A stretch of DNA of 64,000 nucleotides from Lachancea dasiensis (Eukaryota > Ascomycota > Saccharomycetes > Saccharomycetales > Saccharomycetaceae): positions 692,467-756,466 of the forward strand of contig LT598459.1 in assembly GCA_900074725.1 (NCBI GenBank). Direction: 5' to 3'. The translations under genes were made by a program, and so were the position numbers. Positions 19,237-30,522 of the stretch are shown piece after piece. The stretch's first letter is position 1. Every line of letters starts with the position of its first letter. Below the pieces are notes generated by a model. It did no database searches. It had not been told where the DNA came from and saw nothing but the letters and a program-made list of their open reading frames with translations.

Positions 19237-20925
19237 CTACCATTTGTAAAACCAATACAAGTTAGGTGCTTCGCGGTGTAATTGAGCGACTACCTTCTTT
19301 GGATCCTCACTAATCCGCTGTCTACTTAAAATTTCGTTTTGCGTGCGTTGTAAAAACATTTCACGCATCTTAGAAAAGACGTCCTTTTCATCTGGTTCCA
19401 TCGGATACGTCAAGCTAATCACAGGACGTTTGTCTTGAAAAGAAGGAATGCTGCCCTGAGATTTGAGGTGATTGTCGTAGCATGTTTCAATTAATCGAGC
19501 CAATGGTTCCCGAACGCACACTTGAACGTTTTTAGGGACCCAAATCTCATAGAGGCCTGAAAATTGGTACCTTCCTGTAGCTTTCAGTTGCAAAAATCCA
19601 ATATCTTTCAATACTATCTCGACAGTCCCTTGGAAAGGTGGTATTACATGTCGAGTGAAGTTTTCTTTCCGACACAGCGATTCTTTGACTCCCACATATT
19701 GCTTAAGGGTGCCAGAAGAGGAGGTGCTCAGCTCCTGCGTCGCAACCAACAGAGCCTTGTCGATGTCTCGATACTGCTTTTCATTCCCTGGTATGAAATT
19801 CACTACCTGGTTAATCGTATTAGGCGGGGGCACGAGATAGAATAGCCCGCTAACTGTATAGCAATGCCCATTATCAGTACCTTTTACTGAAGCGTAGCTT
19901 TGATTAACCAACTTGCTCTTTGAAAAAAGGTGGGTTTTACGGATTCTCTCAAGCACTTTGGCATTTACCATTTCGTCGAGTCTCTCCTCGTCAACGTTCT
20001 CAGAGAAGCCTGGCAAGTCATTGATAGTTTTGTTGCCGATATTATACGACTGTAAGTTTCTGGTCATGTTGGGGATGTGAGAAACGCCAGCACCTTGTTC
20101 ACGCAACGAATGATATTGGCATGTTGCGGGGTCAATGCCACGTTCATCGGAATCAACCTTAGCGCCGCCGTATTTTTTCAAGAGCGAATTAACAAGCGTC
20201 GATTTACCAGAGTTTGGACTTCCTAACAGGTAGGAGTCACCGCGCAATACCGAAAACACGCTTTGAATATTCCAACTTCGTGTGGCAGAAAAGGCAACTA
20301 CTTTGGGGCTCGATGGTAATCCCAGTTTTGCTTTCAAAAAATCGGCAAAAAATCGAGGGGCCTTCCGCTGAAGGAAAGCCTTATCCGGTGTCAAAAGATC
20401 GCCTTTAGACAGCAATAAAGCTGAGCTGTAGTTTGGGTCTGTGAACAGAGCTCCATTGAAATGCAAAGGAAATTGCGAAAGCGAAACTACGTGGAAAACG
20501 TTGGCATTTTGTGGCACGAAGTCATGAACTTCTGCAGCTGAAAAAGCACGGAACTCGTGGGGCTCGTATCTATTTTGGTGCAAGGCATCACTACAACGTT
20601 TGCAAACAATTTGTCTAGTATCCCTCGGTAATGAATGGGCACCAGTTGCATTTCTATCTCGATCAGCAATATTGCCGCCATGCTGCAGAATATTTTCATC
20701 TTGCAGTGTTCGGAGATCTTGGCTGAAAAGTAGGTATTTAAGCTCTTTCAGGTCCTGCAGCTGCGCATGTTCCTGGGGACGCTGTGAAGTCTTGGGTGCT
20801 ATGTAAAATCCAATTTTAGATCTATCCGCACTTTGAAGGTGAACCCCACAGGCATTGCATGATTTAAAACGCCGGACACACCGCGCGCCATTCTTAGCCG
20901 CTAGTTTTCCTAGTTTCCGATACAT
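19237..20925 (-). CDS. GEP3: mitochondrial ribosome-assembly GTPase Mtg3/Gep3
   Basis: YqeH-like circularly permuted GTPase needed for mitochondrial small-subunit assembly (15S rRNA processing); yeast mutants show genetic interaction with prohibitins. Length is 562 residues (yeast 556). The N-terminus is basic and mitochondrial-presequence-like (MYRKLGKLAAKNGARCVRRF) and leads into a CxxC zinc-finger half (CNACG) whose partner is CKRC near residue 110. The P-loop GSPNSGKSTLVNSL comes near residue 240 and DLPGFSE after it, in the permuted order expected. The ATG at 20925 is the first codon of the presequence. It diverges from NOC2, matching the YOR205C/YOR206W neighbour pair in yeast. Confidence 0.93.
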   Translation of the reverse strand: MYRKLGKLAAKNGARCVRRFKSCNACGVHLQSADRSKIGFYIAPKTSQRPQEHAQLQDLKELKYLLFSQDLRTLQDENILQHGGNIADRDRNATGAHSLPRDTRQIVCKRCSDALHQNRYEPHEFRAFSAAEVHDFVPQNANVFHVVSLSQFPLHFNGALFTDPNYSSALLLSKGDLLTPDKAFLQRKAPRFFADFLKAKLGLPSSPKVVAFSATRSWNIQSVFSVLRGDSYLLGSPNSGKSTLVNSLLKKYGGAKVDSDERGIDPATCQYHSLREQGAGVSHIPNMTRNLQSYNIGNKTINDLPGFSENVDEERLDEMVNAKVLERIRKTHLFSKSKLVNQSYASVKGTDNGHCYTVSGLFYLVPPPNTINQVVNFIPGNEKQYRDIDKALLVATQELSTSSSGTLKQYVGVKESLCRKENFTRHVIPPFQGTVEIVLKDIGFLQLKATGRYQFSGLYEIWVPKNVQVCVREPLARLIETCYDNHLKSQGSIPSFQDKRPVISLTYPMEPDEKDVFSKMREMFLQRTQNEILSRQRISEDPKKVVAQLHREAPNLYWFYKW

Positions 20926-21132
20926 AATCTGAACTCGGTCGAAACTTCTCTAAAAAAAACAACAGTTCGCGACAAGAATGCTGTCTTTAAGGCTGAGATT
21001 GCTTACGCTCAAGTCTCCAACAAAAGCATTAAGTTTTGATGCACTGCTTCTTAGCTTGAAGTTAGCATTCGGGCTAAATTATACATTATGGTCTTTCTCA
21101 AGTTCGTTAACTATTAGGTCATCGAGGAAGTA

Positions 21133-21144
21133 GAAAATTTTTCA
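21133..21144. promoter_or_regulatory. RRPE-type element of the NOC2 promoter
   Basis: GAAAATTTTTCA matches the rRNA-processing element (core AAAATTTT) bound by Stb3 in yeast. It lies 16 bp before the PAC element and about 125 bp upstream of the NOC2 ATG, the usual pairing and order in ribosome-biogenesis genes. Confidence 0.7.
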
Positions 21145-21159
21145 GAAATACAAAACCTA

Positions 21160-21183
21160 CGATGAGATGAGATGAGATGAGCT
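21160..21183. promoter_or_regulatory. extended PAC element of the NOC2 promoter
   Basis: CGATGAG followed by further GATGA units and ending in GCT reads as a PAC box (consensus GCGATGAGATGAGCT) lengthened by extra 5-bp GATGA copies. PAC is bound by Pbf1/Pbf2 (Dot6/Tod6), repressors of ribosome-biogenesis genes under TOR control. It lies about 85 bp upstream of the NOC2 start. Confidence 0.75.
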
Positions 21184-21266
21184 TCTGAATGGATCAAGCA
21201 TTTCCAAGACAATAGTGCTTCAGGATCTTAGATAGGTGACTTCATCACTTTTGAATACTCTAAGAA

Positions 21267-23435
21267 ATGGCAAAAGCGTCAAAAGCCACCAAGAAGTTTC
21301 AAACGAAGCATTTGAAGCACACGCTGGACCACAGGAAGAAGTTGAAAAACCATGCCAAGAAGACGAAAGGACGCAGAGGCAACAAATCCGAACAGGAAAA
21401 GGAGGAGGCAGCTTTGACAAAAGAAGAACAGAAAATGCGTGACTCGGCGAAAGAAGAGGTATTCAAGGATATGAGCGTTGAAGACTTTTTTGCCGGCGGC
21501 TTCGAAGTGCCTAAGAAGCAGGGTAAAGGTAAGCGTGGCAAGGAGAATAAGCCCGAGGAAAAGCAGCAAGAGGAGGAGGACGTCTCTTCAAGTGAGGATG
21601 AAGCGGGGATGGTGGAAAACATGGCCGGTTTGGCCGAAAAGGACCCTGAATTTTACAAGTACTTGCAGGAAAATGACCAGGAGTTGTTAAATTTCGAAGG
21701 TACTAACCCGTTGGACGCAATTAGTGACGGCGAAGATGAAGATGACGATGGTGAAGACATGGTAGATGGAAGTGGACTAAAGGAAGGAGTCAGTTCAAAA
21801 TCCAACGGACAGTCAGACGATGTCGACAAGACTACGACCGAAGTTGACCTGAAACTCGTTAAAAAGTGGAAGAAAGAGCTGGGTGCGTCCTCTCTCAGCA
21901 TCAAACTGGTAAGAAATATTGTTTCTGCCTTTAAGGCCGCTGTGAACGCTAACAGAGAAGACTTGGTGGATACTTACAAATTTGCCGTCATTGACGGCAA
22001 GGCTTTCCAAGAGCTCATGTTCCTTGCGCTAAAAGACATGCCAGCCGCTATTTTGAAGGCACATCCATATCAAATCACGAAAGGGGCGAGGACGCTTCCG
22101 AACAATTCGAACGTCACTAAAGTTTCAAGTGTGTTGAAATCTCACGCTGGCTCCATGATCACCATGCTTCACGACATAACTAACACAGGGTCTGCCGCAT
22201 TGGTGTTGCACTCATTGGATCAAATTCTGCCATATTTCTTGTCCTACAGAAGAATCATAAAAGAAATTGTCAAAAGTGTTGTTGAGTTGGGAGCTACGAC
22301 AAGAGACCTGGAAACTCAAATCACAGCTTTTGCTTTCTTGAATAATGCATCAAGGGAATTCAAGAAATCAATTCTAGACACAGTTCTCAAGACTACTTAC
22401 TCGTCTTTCATCAAAAGCTGTCGTAAAACGAACATTCGTACGATGCCCTTGATTAACTTTCAGAAAAATTCGTCTGCAGAATTATTTGGCATTGACGAAG
22501 TTCTGGGGTATCAAATTGGTTTTGAATATGTCAGACAATTGGCCATTCACTTGAGGAATAGCATAAATGCAACAACTAAGAAGTCAGCTAAAGTCAACCC
22601 TGCTGAGGCTTATAAAATTGTTTACAACTGGCAGTTTTGTCACTCGCTAGACTTTTGGTCCAGAGTATTATGTGCTCAGTGTAATCCTGAAAAGGAAAAC
22701 GGTACCGAGTCACAGTTGAGACAATTGATTTACCCACTTGTTCAGGTCACAATTGGTGTTATTAGGTTGATCCCCACTGCCCAATTTTTCCCTTTGAGAT
22801 TCTATCTGATCAAATCGCTCATCAGACTTTCCCAGAACACCGGAACTTTCATTCCAATTTATCCACTCCTCTCAGAGATATTGTCCTCGACCGCTTTCAC
22901 CAAGGTGCCCAAAAAGAAGTCTACTCTGCCTGCCTTTGATTTCGAACACAACATCAAATGTAACCAAGGTTATTTGGGCACCAAGGTTTATCAAGACGGC
23001 CTAGGTGATCAATTCATTGAGTTAATCTGCGAATACTTTGTTCTGTACTGCAAGAGTGTTTCTTTCCCTGAGCTATCCACCCCCGCTTATATTGCTCTGC
23101 GTCGCTACATCAAGTCTTCGAAGAACAGCAAGTTCAACAAGCAAGTAAGCAATGTGCTCGAGAAACTGAAACAGAATTCCGACTTCGTTCTCAACAAAAG
23201 ATCTGAGATTGATTTCAGTCCTACCAATAGGGCCGAGGTTGAGCGCTTTTTGAATGACTTAGCATGGAACAAAACCCCATTGGGTTCTTACGTTGCTGTC
23301 CAGCGTGAGGTCAAGGAAGAAAAGGCCAGAATTCTAAGAGAGAGTGTTGCTGAAGATGATGAAGAAAGCAATGTCCAACAGCCATCGGATGATGACATGG
23401 AAGACGTCCAAATGTCGGACAGTTCCGATAATTGA
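21267..23435 (+). CDS. NOC2: ribosome biogenesis protein Noc2
   Basis: Forms Noc1-Noc2 and Noc2-Noc3 complexes that move pre-60S particles from nucleolus to nucleoplasm. The protein is 722 residues (yeast 710). The first 60 residues are strongly basic ([20 protein letters not shown]), residues 100-170 carry acidic runs ([20 protein letters not shown]), and the remainder is the conserved helical Noc2 domain with [15 protein letters not shown] and [18 protein letters not shown]. The acidic tail ends in [12 protein letters not shown]. The ATG at 21267 sits downstream of an RRPE/PAC pair, supporting both function and start. It diverges from MTG3/GEP3. Confidence 0.96.
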   Translation: MAKASKATKKFQTKHLKHTLDHRKKLKNHAKKTKGRRGNKSEQEKEEAALTKEEQKMRDSAKEEVFKDMSVEDFFAGGFEVPKKQGKGKRGKENKPEEKQQEEEDVSSSEDEAGMVENMAGLAEKDPEFYKYLQENDQELLNFEGTNPLDAISDGEDEDDDGEDMVDGSGLKEGVSSKSNGQSDDVDKTTTEVDLKLVKKWKKELGASSLSIKLVRNIVSAFKAAVNANREDLVDTYKFAVIDGKAFQELMFLALKDMPAAILKAHPYQITKGARTLPNNSNVTKVSSVLKSHAGSMITMLHDITNTGSAALVLHSLDQILPYFLSYRRIIKEIVKSVVELGATTRDLETQITAFAFLNNASREFKKSILDTVLKTTYSSFIKSCRKTNIRTMPLINFQKNSSAELFGIDEVLGYQIGFEYVRQLAIHLRNSINATTKKSAKVNPAEAYKIVYNWQFCHSLDFWSRVLCAQCNPEKENGTESQLRQLIYPLVQVTIGVIRLIPTAQFFPLRFYLIKSLIRLSQNTGTFIPIYPLLSEILSSTAFTKVPKKKSTLPAFDFEHNIKCNQGYLGTKVYQDGLGDQFIELICEYFVLYCKSVSFPELSTPAYIALRRYIKSSKNSKFNKQVSNVLEKLKQNSDFVLNKRSEIDFSPTNRAEVERFLNDLAWNKTPLGSYVAVQREVKEEKARILRESVAEDDEESNVQQPSDDDMEDVQMSDSSDN

Positions 23436-23472
23436 TCTGATCACACAAATACGCAAGAGCATTATATTAGGC

Positions 23473-23476
<4 letters not shown>

Positions 23477-23502
<26 letters not shown>
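23477..23502. repeat. (AT)13 microsatellite
   Basis: Thirteen perfect AT dinucleotides lie 42 bp past the NOC2 stop and 185 bp before the MEI5 ATG. It may help 3'-end formation of NOC2, since TATATA is a yeast efficiency element, and should vary in length between strains. Confidence 0.95.
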
Positions 23503-23503
<1 letters not shown>

Positions 23504-23686
23504 GGAGAGACGGTGGCTGTACAGTACTTTACAATCAGAGAAGCTCTTGAAGCTTTTGTTCATGCCTAGTAGTTTTGTGCCGAGATTACGTTGATTATCA
23601 GTTCTTGACCTCGGCGGCAAAGACTTAACAATTACAACATAATATTATAGCTTACACATACACACTCACTCACTAACACAGTCCTG

Positions 23687-24304
23687 ATGGTCTATTCAAT
23701 TACCCCCATTGAACGGAGCACCAACAAGGTAGCGAAAGGTTTCAGGAAGCCTGGCGGCTTCACAGGTTTCTGCCGACAAGGACTTGGTCAAGAGGGAATA
23801 ACGGAACGGAGAAGAGCTGACGAAATAAGGGCCCTTAAGAAGGAAAGTGCTTCGATAGAGAGTGCAATAAAGGTTCTTAACAAGCATGAGAAAGAACAAG
23901 AAGTCCAACTGTTGATAGATAAATGGAAAGCTATCTGTCAAGGAGCAATGGCGTTTCTTATGAATTCGACGCTTCTAAAGATAGGGAAAATGGGTGGCTA
24001 TGAAGAATTAGTCAAAAAAGAAGTTGAAGCTGAAAAGCGCAAGTTCGAGTACCAGTTTTCTGATCAGCTAGAGAACGAAATTGACGGTATTCTAGAATCT
24101 GACGATTTCAAAATGCTATCAGAATACGACCAAGAAGACCTCAGGCGGCAAATGGAACTGAAACGAGAAGAAAGTAAAGCTTTCCAACAAAGAGAGCTTG
24201 AAAAACTGGATGCCAAAACTACAAGTTGCGCAGAAGGGGAGCTTACTATGGAAGAGCTTGCCAAGAGGCTCAAGGTTGACTACAATCTTATCTTTGGGGA
24301 ATGA
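23687..24304 (+). CDS. MEI5: meiotic recombination factor Mei5 (Sfr1 family)
   Basis: In yeast Mei5 pairs with Sae3 to load the meiotic recombinase Dmc1; the fission yeast relative is Sfr1. The 205-residue product (yeast 222) has an N-terminal basic patch with VAKGFRKPGGFTGF, similar to the short DNA-binding motifs of Sfr1, then a coiled coil (about 45-75). The conserved C-terminal Mei5/Sfr1 block follows: KWKAICQGAMAFLMNSTLLK, KMGGYEELVKKEVEAEKRK and a final GELTMEELAKRLKVDYNLIF. Position between NOC2 and RET1 fits the unduplicated order, since YPL121C lies between TFB2 and VPS30. It is convergent with RET1. The family is poorly conserved, so the name rests on motif plus synteny. Confidence 0.8.
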   Translation: MVYSITPIERSTNKVAKGFRKPGGFTGFCRQGLGQEGITERRRADEIRALKKESASIESAIKVLNKHEKEQEVQLLIDKWKAICQGAMAFLMNSTLLKIGKMGGYEELVKKEVEAEKRKFEYQFSDQLENEIDGILESDDFKMLSEYDQEDLRRQMELKREESKAFQQRELEKLDAKTTSCAEGELTMEELAKRLKVDYNLIFGE

Positions 24305-24408
24305 AAAATTATGCTTGTTGTTTATTCTCCACGTTATGTAATATGCATTCGCTATTCTAAAACTGATGTTTATGCTACTTAAACGCGTGCTCTTTTTGCA
24401 TGCGATCG

Positions 24409-27400
24409 CTACTGTTCAAAAACGTCTTCTAATTTCAATCTAGGGGCAATGTTCATCGACAACAGTTCTTGGAACAGTAGCTTGGCAGCATAAGGAATAG
24501 TCATTTTCACAATATGCTCTGCACTCTTGCATGTAGTACACCAGCCACTGTAACCCATCAGTCCACAGTTATTGCAAACGTCGACCTCGAAAGCATCTGA
24601 ACTTATCATCAACCTCTCCAGTAGCAACTGCGAAGCTCCATAGGCAATAACACAATCCCTTTCCATCTCCCCTAATCTAAGACCACCATCGCGCGATCTA
24701 CCTTCAGTAGGTTGACGCGTTAAAACGGCTCTCGGTCCTCTAGCTCTAGCATGCATTTTGTCCAAAACCATGTGTTTCAGTTTTTGATAGTAGATGGGAC
24801 CAAAGAATATATAGGCTTGTAAGCACTCACCCGTGATACCAGAGTACAACATGTCCTTACCGGAGTAATTAAATCCATTTTTAATTAAGATGTCCGTCAT
24901 GTCCTCTAATTTAGAGCCGCCAAAACAAGTACCATACTCTAACGTTCCATTCAGCACACCAGCCTTACCAGATAACAGTTCCATCATTTTTCCGACTGTC
25001 ATACGTGAAGGGAAACCATGAGGGTTCATGATAATGTCAGGCACGATACCTTGATCATTAAAGGGTAAATCTTCATGATTTACGATGATACCACAGACAC
25101 CCTTTTGACCGTGCCTGGAAGAAAATTTGTCACCTAGTTCGGGTCTCCTATTTTGTCTCAGTAGCACTTTGATAAGAGCTTGATCGTTCTCTGACACAGA
25201 CATCATTACCTGGTCAATGTGGGAAGGTTCAGGAGCTCTGTACACTACTGGAGTTTCTCTATACTGTGCTTGAGTTTGAGTAAGCACGCTGTCGGACGCA
25301 TTTGTAGGTACGGATTTGTTAACGTAAATTTGGCCACTCTCAACTTTCATTCCAACTTCTCCAAGGCCATCCGGGCCAAGAGCTCTGTGCTGCCATATGG
25401 GGTCTCCATTCTCATCCACTCTCATACCACCTACCATATCCTGTGTATGGTTGGGGTACCTCTTCAAAACTGTCGTAAGCTTACGCCTGGTCTCGCAACG
25501 TCCGAATCCTCTGTCAATGGAAGACTTATTGAGCACCAATGCATCTTCAATATCATAGCCTGAATAAGACATGACGGCAACTGTTGCATTCTGTCCTGCG
25601 GGAATCTTGTCGTAATCTATAAGTTCTATTGTTTTTGTCTTGACCATCGGTTGCTGTGGATATATCATGAGATAAAGAAGAGTGTCAATCCTTTTAAATT
25701 GATTGTACGCAATCGCTCCAATAGCTTGCTTACCCATTGCACACTGATAGGTGTTACGGGGCGATTGATTATGATGAGGATATGGAATCAAACCTGCTAC
25801 GGCACCCAAAACTGTAAAGGGTTCAATTTCTAAATGTGTCGTTCTTGGCTCAATGTTCTTTTCATAAAGTGCAATAAAGGAGTCGTTTTCTTCGTTAACA
25901 TCCAGATATTCAACTAATCCAAGTTTCAAAAAATCGTCGAATTGCAGGCCACCGTTAAGAAGTTGCTGCAGATGTTCGGACTTGACCCGTGATTCACCTC
26001 CGGTGACGATAATCAATGGGCGACATACTCTGCCACCATCCGTTGCAATGTGGACAGCCTTCTGGTGTAAGTTAGTGTAGATGGAAATAAAATCCGAAAT
26101 CTTACCAGATCTTCTTAAACTTCGGAAATGAGATACGAACTTTGTGGCAAACCTTATCACACCAACAATTGTACCATTAAGATAGACACAATAGTTGAGG
26201 TGAAGAGAGTCGCTATCCACTACTGAAATATCTTCGACACCTAATAAATAGCAGAGCTTTTTGATAGGTTCCTCTTCATCATCCGTAGTGATATGGGTCA
26301 TCAGAGCAAGATTTTTGACCAGTCCACACGCCTCACCTTCTGGAGTATCTGATGTGCAGAGCATACCAAATTGCGACGGTTGTAATGCTCTTGGGCCAGA
26401 AACTTTACGGGACTTTTCAAATTGGGAAGAGATTCTAGTCATCATTCCGAGAGCCGAGATATAAGATAATCTGCTCAAGACATGGGTTACACCTGCTCTT
26501 TCCATCTTAAATCTCTTCAAAGACCAGTTACCAGTCGAAATCGCTCTATTGAGACCACTAGTAATGTTGTTCGAATGCACGTTAATTGATAACAAAGCGT
26601 CATATTCCATTGCTCTATTTGGCTTCTTGAGGACCTTGTCAATGTTTGCCTTAAAATCATTGTTGAATTTTTTGAACAAATCTTCGAAAAGAAGTGACAT
26701 CAGTTGACCAGCGAGTTCTAATCTCTTGTTACCAACGTAATCTCTGTCATCGACCATTTTGGGATTTTGAATGGCCATGACGACTCTTCTCGTCATTACA
26801 GCAATGTATAATGCCTTTTCTCTGAAGTCAAGTGCTTCCACTGTGAGATGGGCGATGACCGTGGTTGCAATCGCCTCAATACCCTCTTGCAAAGTAGTCA
26901 GCTTCTGACGTCTTATTGTCTTCACTTTAGATCCAATGTATTCCAAAGCTTGTTGCTGGGTGTAAATCTTCATCTTGGCCACCTCTTCGAAATTGATGGC
27001 GAAAATATCCTGATAGCTGCTGTCATTACCACAGACTAATTGCATAATTTCAAGATCTGACACAACGCCACATGCCTTGAGAACGAGGACAATCGGTACC
27101 TCTTCAGCAATAGAATTATGCTTCAAATAAATCTTTTCGTTCTTGGTAATGACATAGGTTTTGGACTTTCTTTCGTGGGTAGAAGAAGTGACGGAGGCCT
27201 GGACGATCGCCTTTTTCTCGTCTGCCTCCACAATAATACGATTCTTAGACAGTTGTTCCTGTACCAGGATGACCTTTTCAGTACCATTAACAATAAAGTA
27301 CCCACCGGGATCGAGAGGACATTCGTTGATCTTCGCCATTTGGGCTTCAGAGGCTCCATTCAAAATACACTTGTTGGAACGAAGCATGATAGGCATTCTA

Positions 27401-27843
27401 CCTATTTCAACGTCTCGGTGCATGATGATGTTTCTGCCTCTGGTATACTCAATATCGACGTAAACAGGGGCCGAGTAAGTCATATCTCTAAGACGGCATT
27501 CGTGAGGAGGAACTATGTAATCCTTGGATGATGAACTAGATTTGTAGCCAACTCTAATATCCACATACTTCAGGTAGAATTCTGGATCAACGTCACTCAA
27601 AATGAGCTCATTTGCCTTGATTATTTTTTTCAAATCTGTGTCCACAAAGTAGTTGAATGAGTCCAAATGCTGTTTGACTAATCCTTTGACTTTCAGAAAC
27701 GCTGGTAACAGATTCCACTTGTCTTCTGCAGTGTTGATCTCGTCGGTGAGTTTCTTACCTTTGTAAATTGGCTTCAAAAGAGGCTCAAAAGAAGAGTCTT
27801 TCTCTACAGTCGCCTGTGGCCTCATGACACCCGCGGTGGACAT
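24409..27843 (-). CDS. RET1: RNA polymerase III second-largest subunit
   Basis: Rpc128/Ret1, the beta-like subunit of RNA polymerase III, which makes tRNAs and 5S rRNA in the nucleus. Length is 1144 residues (yeast 1149). Polymerase beta landmarks appear in order: protrusion and lobe, the fork region [35 protein letters not shown], the catalytic-side [27 protein letters not shown], and the C-terminal zinc ribbon with CNNCG and CTTC. Every key motif is intact. It diverges from TFB2 across an 864 bp gap and converges with MEI5. Synteny to YOR207C is exact. Confidence 0.98.
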   Translation of the reverse strand: MSTAGVMRPQATVEKDSSFEPLLKPIYKGKKLTDEINTAEDKWNLLPAFLKVKGLVKQHLDSFNYFVDTDLKKIIKANELILSDVDPEFYLKYVDIRVGYKSSSSSKDYIVPPHECRLRDMTYSAPVYVDIEYTRGRNIIMHRDVEIGRMPIMLRSNKCILNGASEAQMAKINECPLDPGGYFIVNGTEKVILVQEQLSKNRIIVEADEKKAIVQASVTSSTHERKSKTYVITKNEKIYLKHNSIAEEVPIVLVLKACGVVSDLEIMQLVCGNDSSYQDIFAINFEEVAKMKIYTQQQALEYIGSKVKTIRRQKLTTLQEGIEAIATTVIAHLTVEALDFREKALYIAVMTRRVVMAIQNPKMVDDRDYVGNKRLELAGQLMSLLFEDLFKKFNNDFKANIDKVLKKPNRAMEYDALLSINVHSNNITSGLNRAISTGNWSLKRFKMERAGVTHVLSRLSYISALGMMTRISSQFEKSRKVSGPRALQPSQFGMLCTSDTPEGEACGLVKNLALMTHITTDDEEEPIKKLCYLLGVEDISVVDSDSLHLNYCVYLNGTIVGVIRFATKFVSHFRSLRRSGKISDFISIYTNLHQKAVHIATDGGRVCRPLIIVTGGESRVKSEHLQQLLNGGLQFDDFLKLGLVEYLDVNEENDSFIALYEKNIEPRTTHLEIEPFTVLGAVAGLIPYPHHNQSPRNTYQCAMGKQAIGAIAYNQFKRIDTLLYLMIYPQQPMVKTKTIELIDYDKIPAGQNATVAVMSYSGYDIEDALVLNKSSIDRGFGRCETRRKLTTVLKRYPNHTQDMVGGMRVDENGDPIWQHRALGPDGLGEVGMKVESGQIYVNKSVPTNASDSVLTQTQAQYRETPVVYRAPEPSHIDQVMMSVSENDQALIKVLLRQNRRPELGDKFSSRHGQKGVCGIIVNHEDLPFNDQGIVPDIIMNPHGFPSRMTVGKMMELLSGKAGVLNGTLEYGTCFGGSKLEDMTDILIKNGFNYSGKDMLYSGITGECLQAYIFFGPIYYQKLKHMVLDKMHARARGPRAVLTRQPTEGRSRDGGLRLGEMERDCVIAYGASQLLLERLMISSDAFEVDVCNNCGLMGYSGWCTTCKSAEHIVKMTIPYAAKLLFQELLSMNIAPRLKLEDVFEQ

Positions 27844-28707
27844 TTCCTGCTCAGCGGTCGGGCCATCGAGAGCATCGCTTGAGCTATTTGAGCCTTGTAA
27901 AAATTTAGTTGATCCGATGAACTATAGCATTTATCACGAGAACTGAAGGGACACTGACTGTGGTCGAGACTTGAGATTAGTTGGCAGCGGTATTGTACTA
28001 CGCTAAACTTCAACTCTGATCCTTGATATCAATTGACAATGCACTTTAGGATATTCCTCCGCATGTGTCCTATCGAAGAGCTTAATTGGGTCAGCTATAG
28101 AGTGTTAAGTGGAAGATGACTACCCCCCCCCCCCATAAAAAATAACGCTATGCAAGAATCCTGTCAGCTAGAAAGCAATTGACTATTGGGGCTTTCGGCA
28201 AGAGACGACGTCAATCTTTCCGGTGCATCTGGCGGCCGGAATTACGCTATTGAATATCACACTGACCTACAAGTTTTCAATTGCTGATTTAGTCAAAAAG
28301 GAAAGAAAAAATAAACTACATTGATAGACAAGTTCACAGCTATGTGACACTTGTACTTGTGATCTATCGATTTTCCTACACCTTAATCACTTATTATCAT
28401 GACAATTCATCATAATACATTACGGTCATGCAGGCAATGCTAATAATTGCACAGAGTCATTTATCGAAACTCTCTCAATACTTCTCAAACATTTTGCAAG
28501 TTCCCGACGGTTTCATCTAGTTTCGTCAAGCATCAATCATGTAGTTGGTCTAACCATCTCGATCAGACTACCGTAATCTCAGCAAAAATACATATCACTT
28601 ATAACGCAGACACTTACACTTAATGAACTGAGAAGGCACTTAACGGGCAAATAGGCCAATTATCTCATCTTCTACTCGGTCATAAGGGCCTTTCTTCGAC
28701 AATTGGT
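27844..28707. other. 864 bp divergent promoter region RET1/TFB2
   Basis: Shared upstream region of RET1 and TFB2. A run of 12 C lies at 28123-28134, followed by an A-rich stretch; a CTCATC partial PAC core lies about 40 bp before TFB2. No reading frame or RNA gene can be supported here. Confidence 0.5.
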
Positions 28708-30237
28708 ATGTCTGGGGCCCCATTCAAGGCTACTGTTAATGAGTATTTGGAGGACCTACCCCCTCAAGTTCACTCGCGACTGTATACTTCACCAGCGACA
28801 TGTTTAGCCATGTACAGGCTGCTGCCAAAACTTGCCAAATTCTTCATCATGTCAATGGTCTTCAATGAAAGTGACGTATCCCTCCGAGACTTGGACAGGT
28901 GGGTGAATAGTTCGGGTAAATATCAGTTCAATGAGGCCATAAAATCGATGAAATCCTTGCATCTATTGGTCGAAGGACATTCCGGGCAGCCATATATGAT
29001 CAACCTGAACTCCATATTCAGAACTAGTTTCGGCAACGCTCTAACAGGTGGAGAGGTGAATAATTCTTTCGGCAATGTTGTGGAGGACGAAAGCGAAGCG
29101 GTCCAACCAGCCATGCTGGATCAGTATGCTGCTAACAAATGGGAATCTATATTACATTTCATGGTGGGTACCCCAATGACCCAGACTCCCTCTCGAAAAG
29201 TACTTTCGCTACTTCAACACAGTAAATTAATGGAGGAAAATCGCACGGGGGAATTACAGATTACGAATGAAGGTTTCCAATTTTTACTTCAAGATGCAAA
29301 TGCTCAGATTTGGGCATTGCTTCTGCAGTACCTTAGACTGGCAGAAAGTCTGCAGATGGATCCAGTTGATGTTTTGAATTTCATCTTCATGCTGGGAGCG
29401 TTGGAACTCGGAAAGGCTTATAGTGATACGAACTTGAGCGAAACGCAAAAGACTATGTTGCAAGACATGCGAGATTATGGTCTTGTGTTTCAAAAGGCAT
29501 CTAATCCCTCAAAATTTTACCCAACAAGACTTGCATCTATGCTGACCTCGGACTCCATGAGTATACGTTCCGCTTCAAGTGCCATGAATAGTGTTTTGAC
29601 TCAGGGGGCAGCTGGCAAGGCAAAAGCAGAGGAAGCACCATCCTCGGCGAAAGACAGTGAGCAAGATGCGGACCAGGTAGGGGGGACCGCTCAGGCGCTC
29701 CCAGACGGTGCAGTCATTTTGGAAACAAACTTTAAGATATACTCTTATTCCAATTCGCCATTGCAAATCGCCGTTTTGGGCTTATTCGTGCATCTAAAGT
29801 CGAGATTTTCGAACATGGTCACCGGTCAAATCACCAGGGATTCAATCAGACGTGCCTTACTCAATGGTATTACAGCCGACCAAATAATCGCTTACTTAGA
29901 AACACACGCCCATCCACAAATGCGGAGGTTAGCTGAGCAAACTTTAGACAAAAAGATGGAACTTGACGCGAATTGCAAAGAAGGTCTACAGATCCTTCCC
30001 CCCACTGTGGTCGATCAAATAAAACTTTGGCAACTAGAGCTCGACCGAATCATCAGCTATGAGGGGTATCTATTCACAGATTTCGACAACCAACAAGAAT
30101 ATAACACGCTCAGTGCTTACGCAACCGATATTGGAGTGCTTCTGTGGAAGGATGACAAGAAGAAAAGGTTTTTCGTGTCTCAAGAGGGAAACGCACAGGT
30201 TATTAGCTACGCTAAGCGCAAGTTTAGAAAAAAATAA
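28708..30237 (+). CDS. TFB2: TFIIH core subunit Tfb2 (p52)
   Basis: Subunit of the TFIIH core used in RNA polymerase II initiation and nucleotide excision repair; it anchors and stimulates the Ssl2/XPB translocase. Length is 509 residues (yeast 513). Family blocks include the N-terminus VNEYLEDLPPQVHSRLYTSP, KWESILHFMVGT, the LLQYLRLAESLQMDPVDVLNF helix and the C-terminal Tfb5-binding domain near 430-509 with LWQLELDRI and YEGYLFTDF. A charged linker (about 300-335, rich in Ala, Glu and Asp) separates the halves. A tRNA-Cys gene lies 113 bp past the stop. It is the YPL122C orthologue by position and sequence. Confidence 0.95.
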   Translation: MSGAPFKATVNEYLEDLPPQVHSRLYTSPATCLAMYRLLPKLAKFFIMSMVFNESDVSLRDLDRWVNSSGKYQFNEAIKSMKSLHLLVEGHSGQPYMINLNSIFRTSFGNALTGGEVNNSFGNVVEDESEAVQPAMLDQYAANKWESILHFMVGTPMTQTPSRKVLSLLQHSKLMEENRTGELQITNEGFQFLLQDANAQIWALLLQYLRLAESLQMDPVDVLNFIFMLGALELGKAYSDTNLSETQKTMLQDMRDYGLVFQKASNPSKFYPTRLASMLTSDSMSIRSASSAMNSVLTQGAAGKAKAEEAPSSAKDSEQDADQVGGTAQALPDGAVILETNFKIYSYSNSPLQIAVLGLFVHLKSRFSNMVTGQITRDSIRRALLNGITADQIIAYLETHAHPQMRRLAEQTLDKKMELDANCKEGLQILPPTVVDQIKLWQLELDRIISYEGYLFTDFDNQQEYNTLSAYATDIGVLLWKDDKKKRFFVSQEGNAQVISYAKRKFRKK

Positions 30238-30350
30238 GTTGACCCGTATACTCCATCTAGCATTAAGCATTAAGCATTTGTATTATCGAAAAAGTGGTTT
30301 ACAGGCACACTTGTTACATCGGAGTTGTCAAATTTATCAAAAATAAATCA

Positions 30351-30422
30351 AGCCTGCGCTCAGGTTCGAACTAAGGACCAACAGATTTGCAATCTGCTGC
30401 GCTACCACTGCGCCACACAGGC
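30351..30422 (-). tRNA. tC(GCA): tRNA-Cys (GCA)
   Basis: A 72-nt cloverleaf on the minus strand. The acceptor GCCTGTG pairs with CGCAGGC through one G-U; the D arm is GGCGCAGTGGTAGCGC; the anticodon loop is in CAGATTGCAAATCTG; the T arm is CTTAGTTCGAACCTGAG. It is nearly identical to yeast tRNA-Cys as remembered and has no intron. Confidence 0.96.
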
Positions 30423-30522
30423 TTGATGAGATTACATGATATCGGGGGAGGTTTATATTGAGTGATAAAAATAATTATTTCGTGTCCTCGAACGACAGGA
30501 ATATGTCATACACCGCTAGGAA

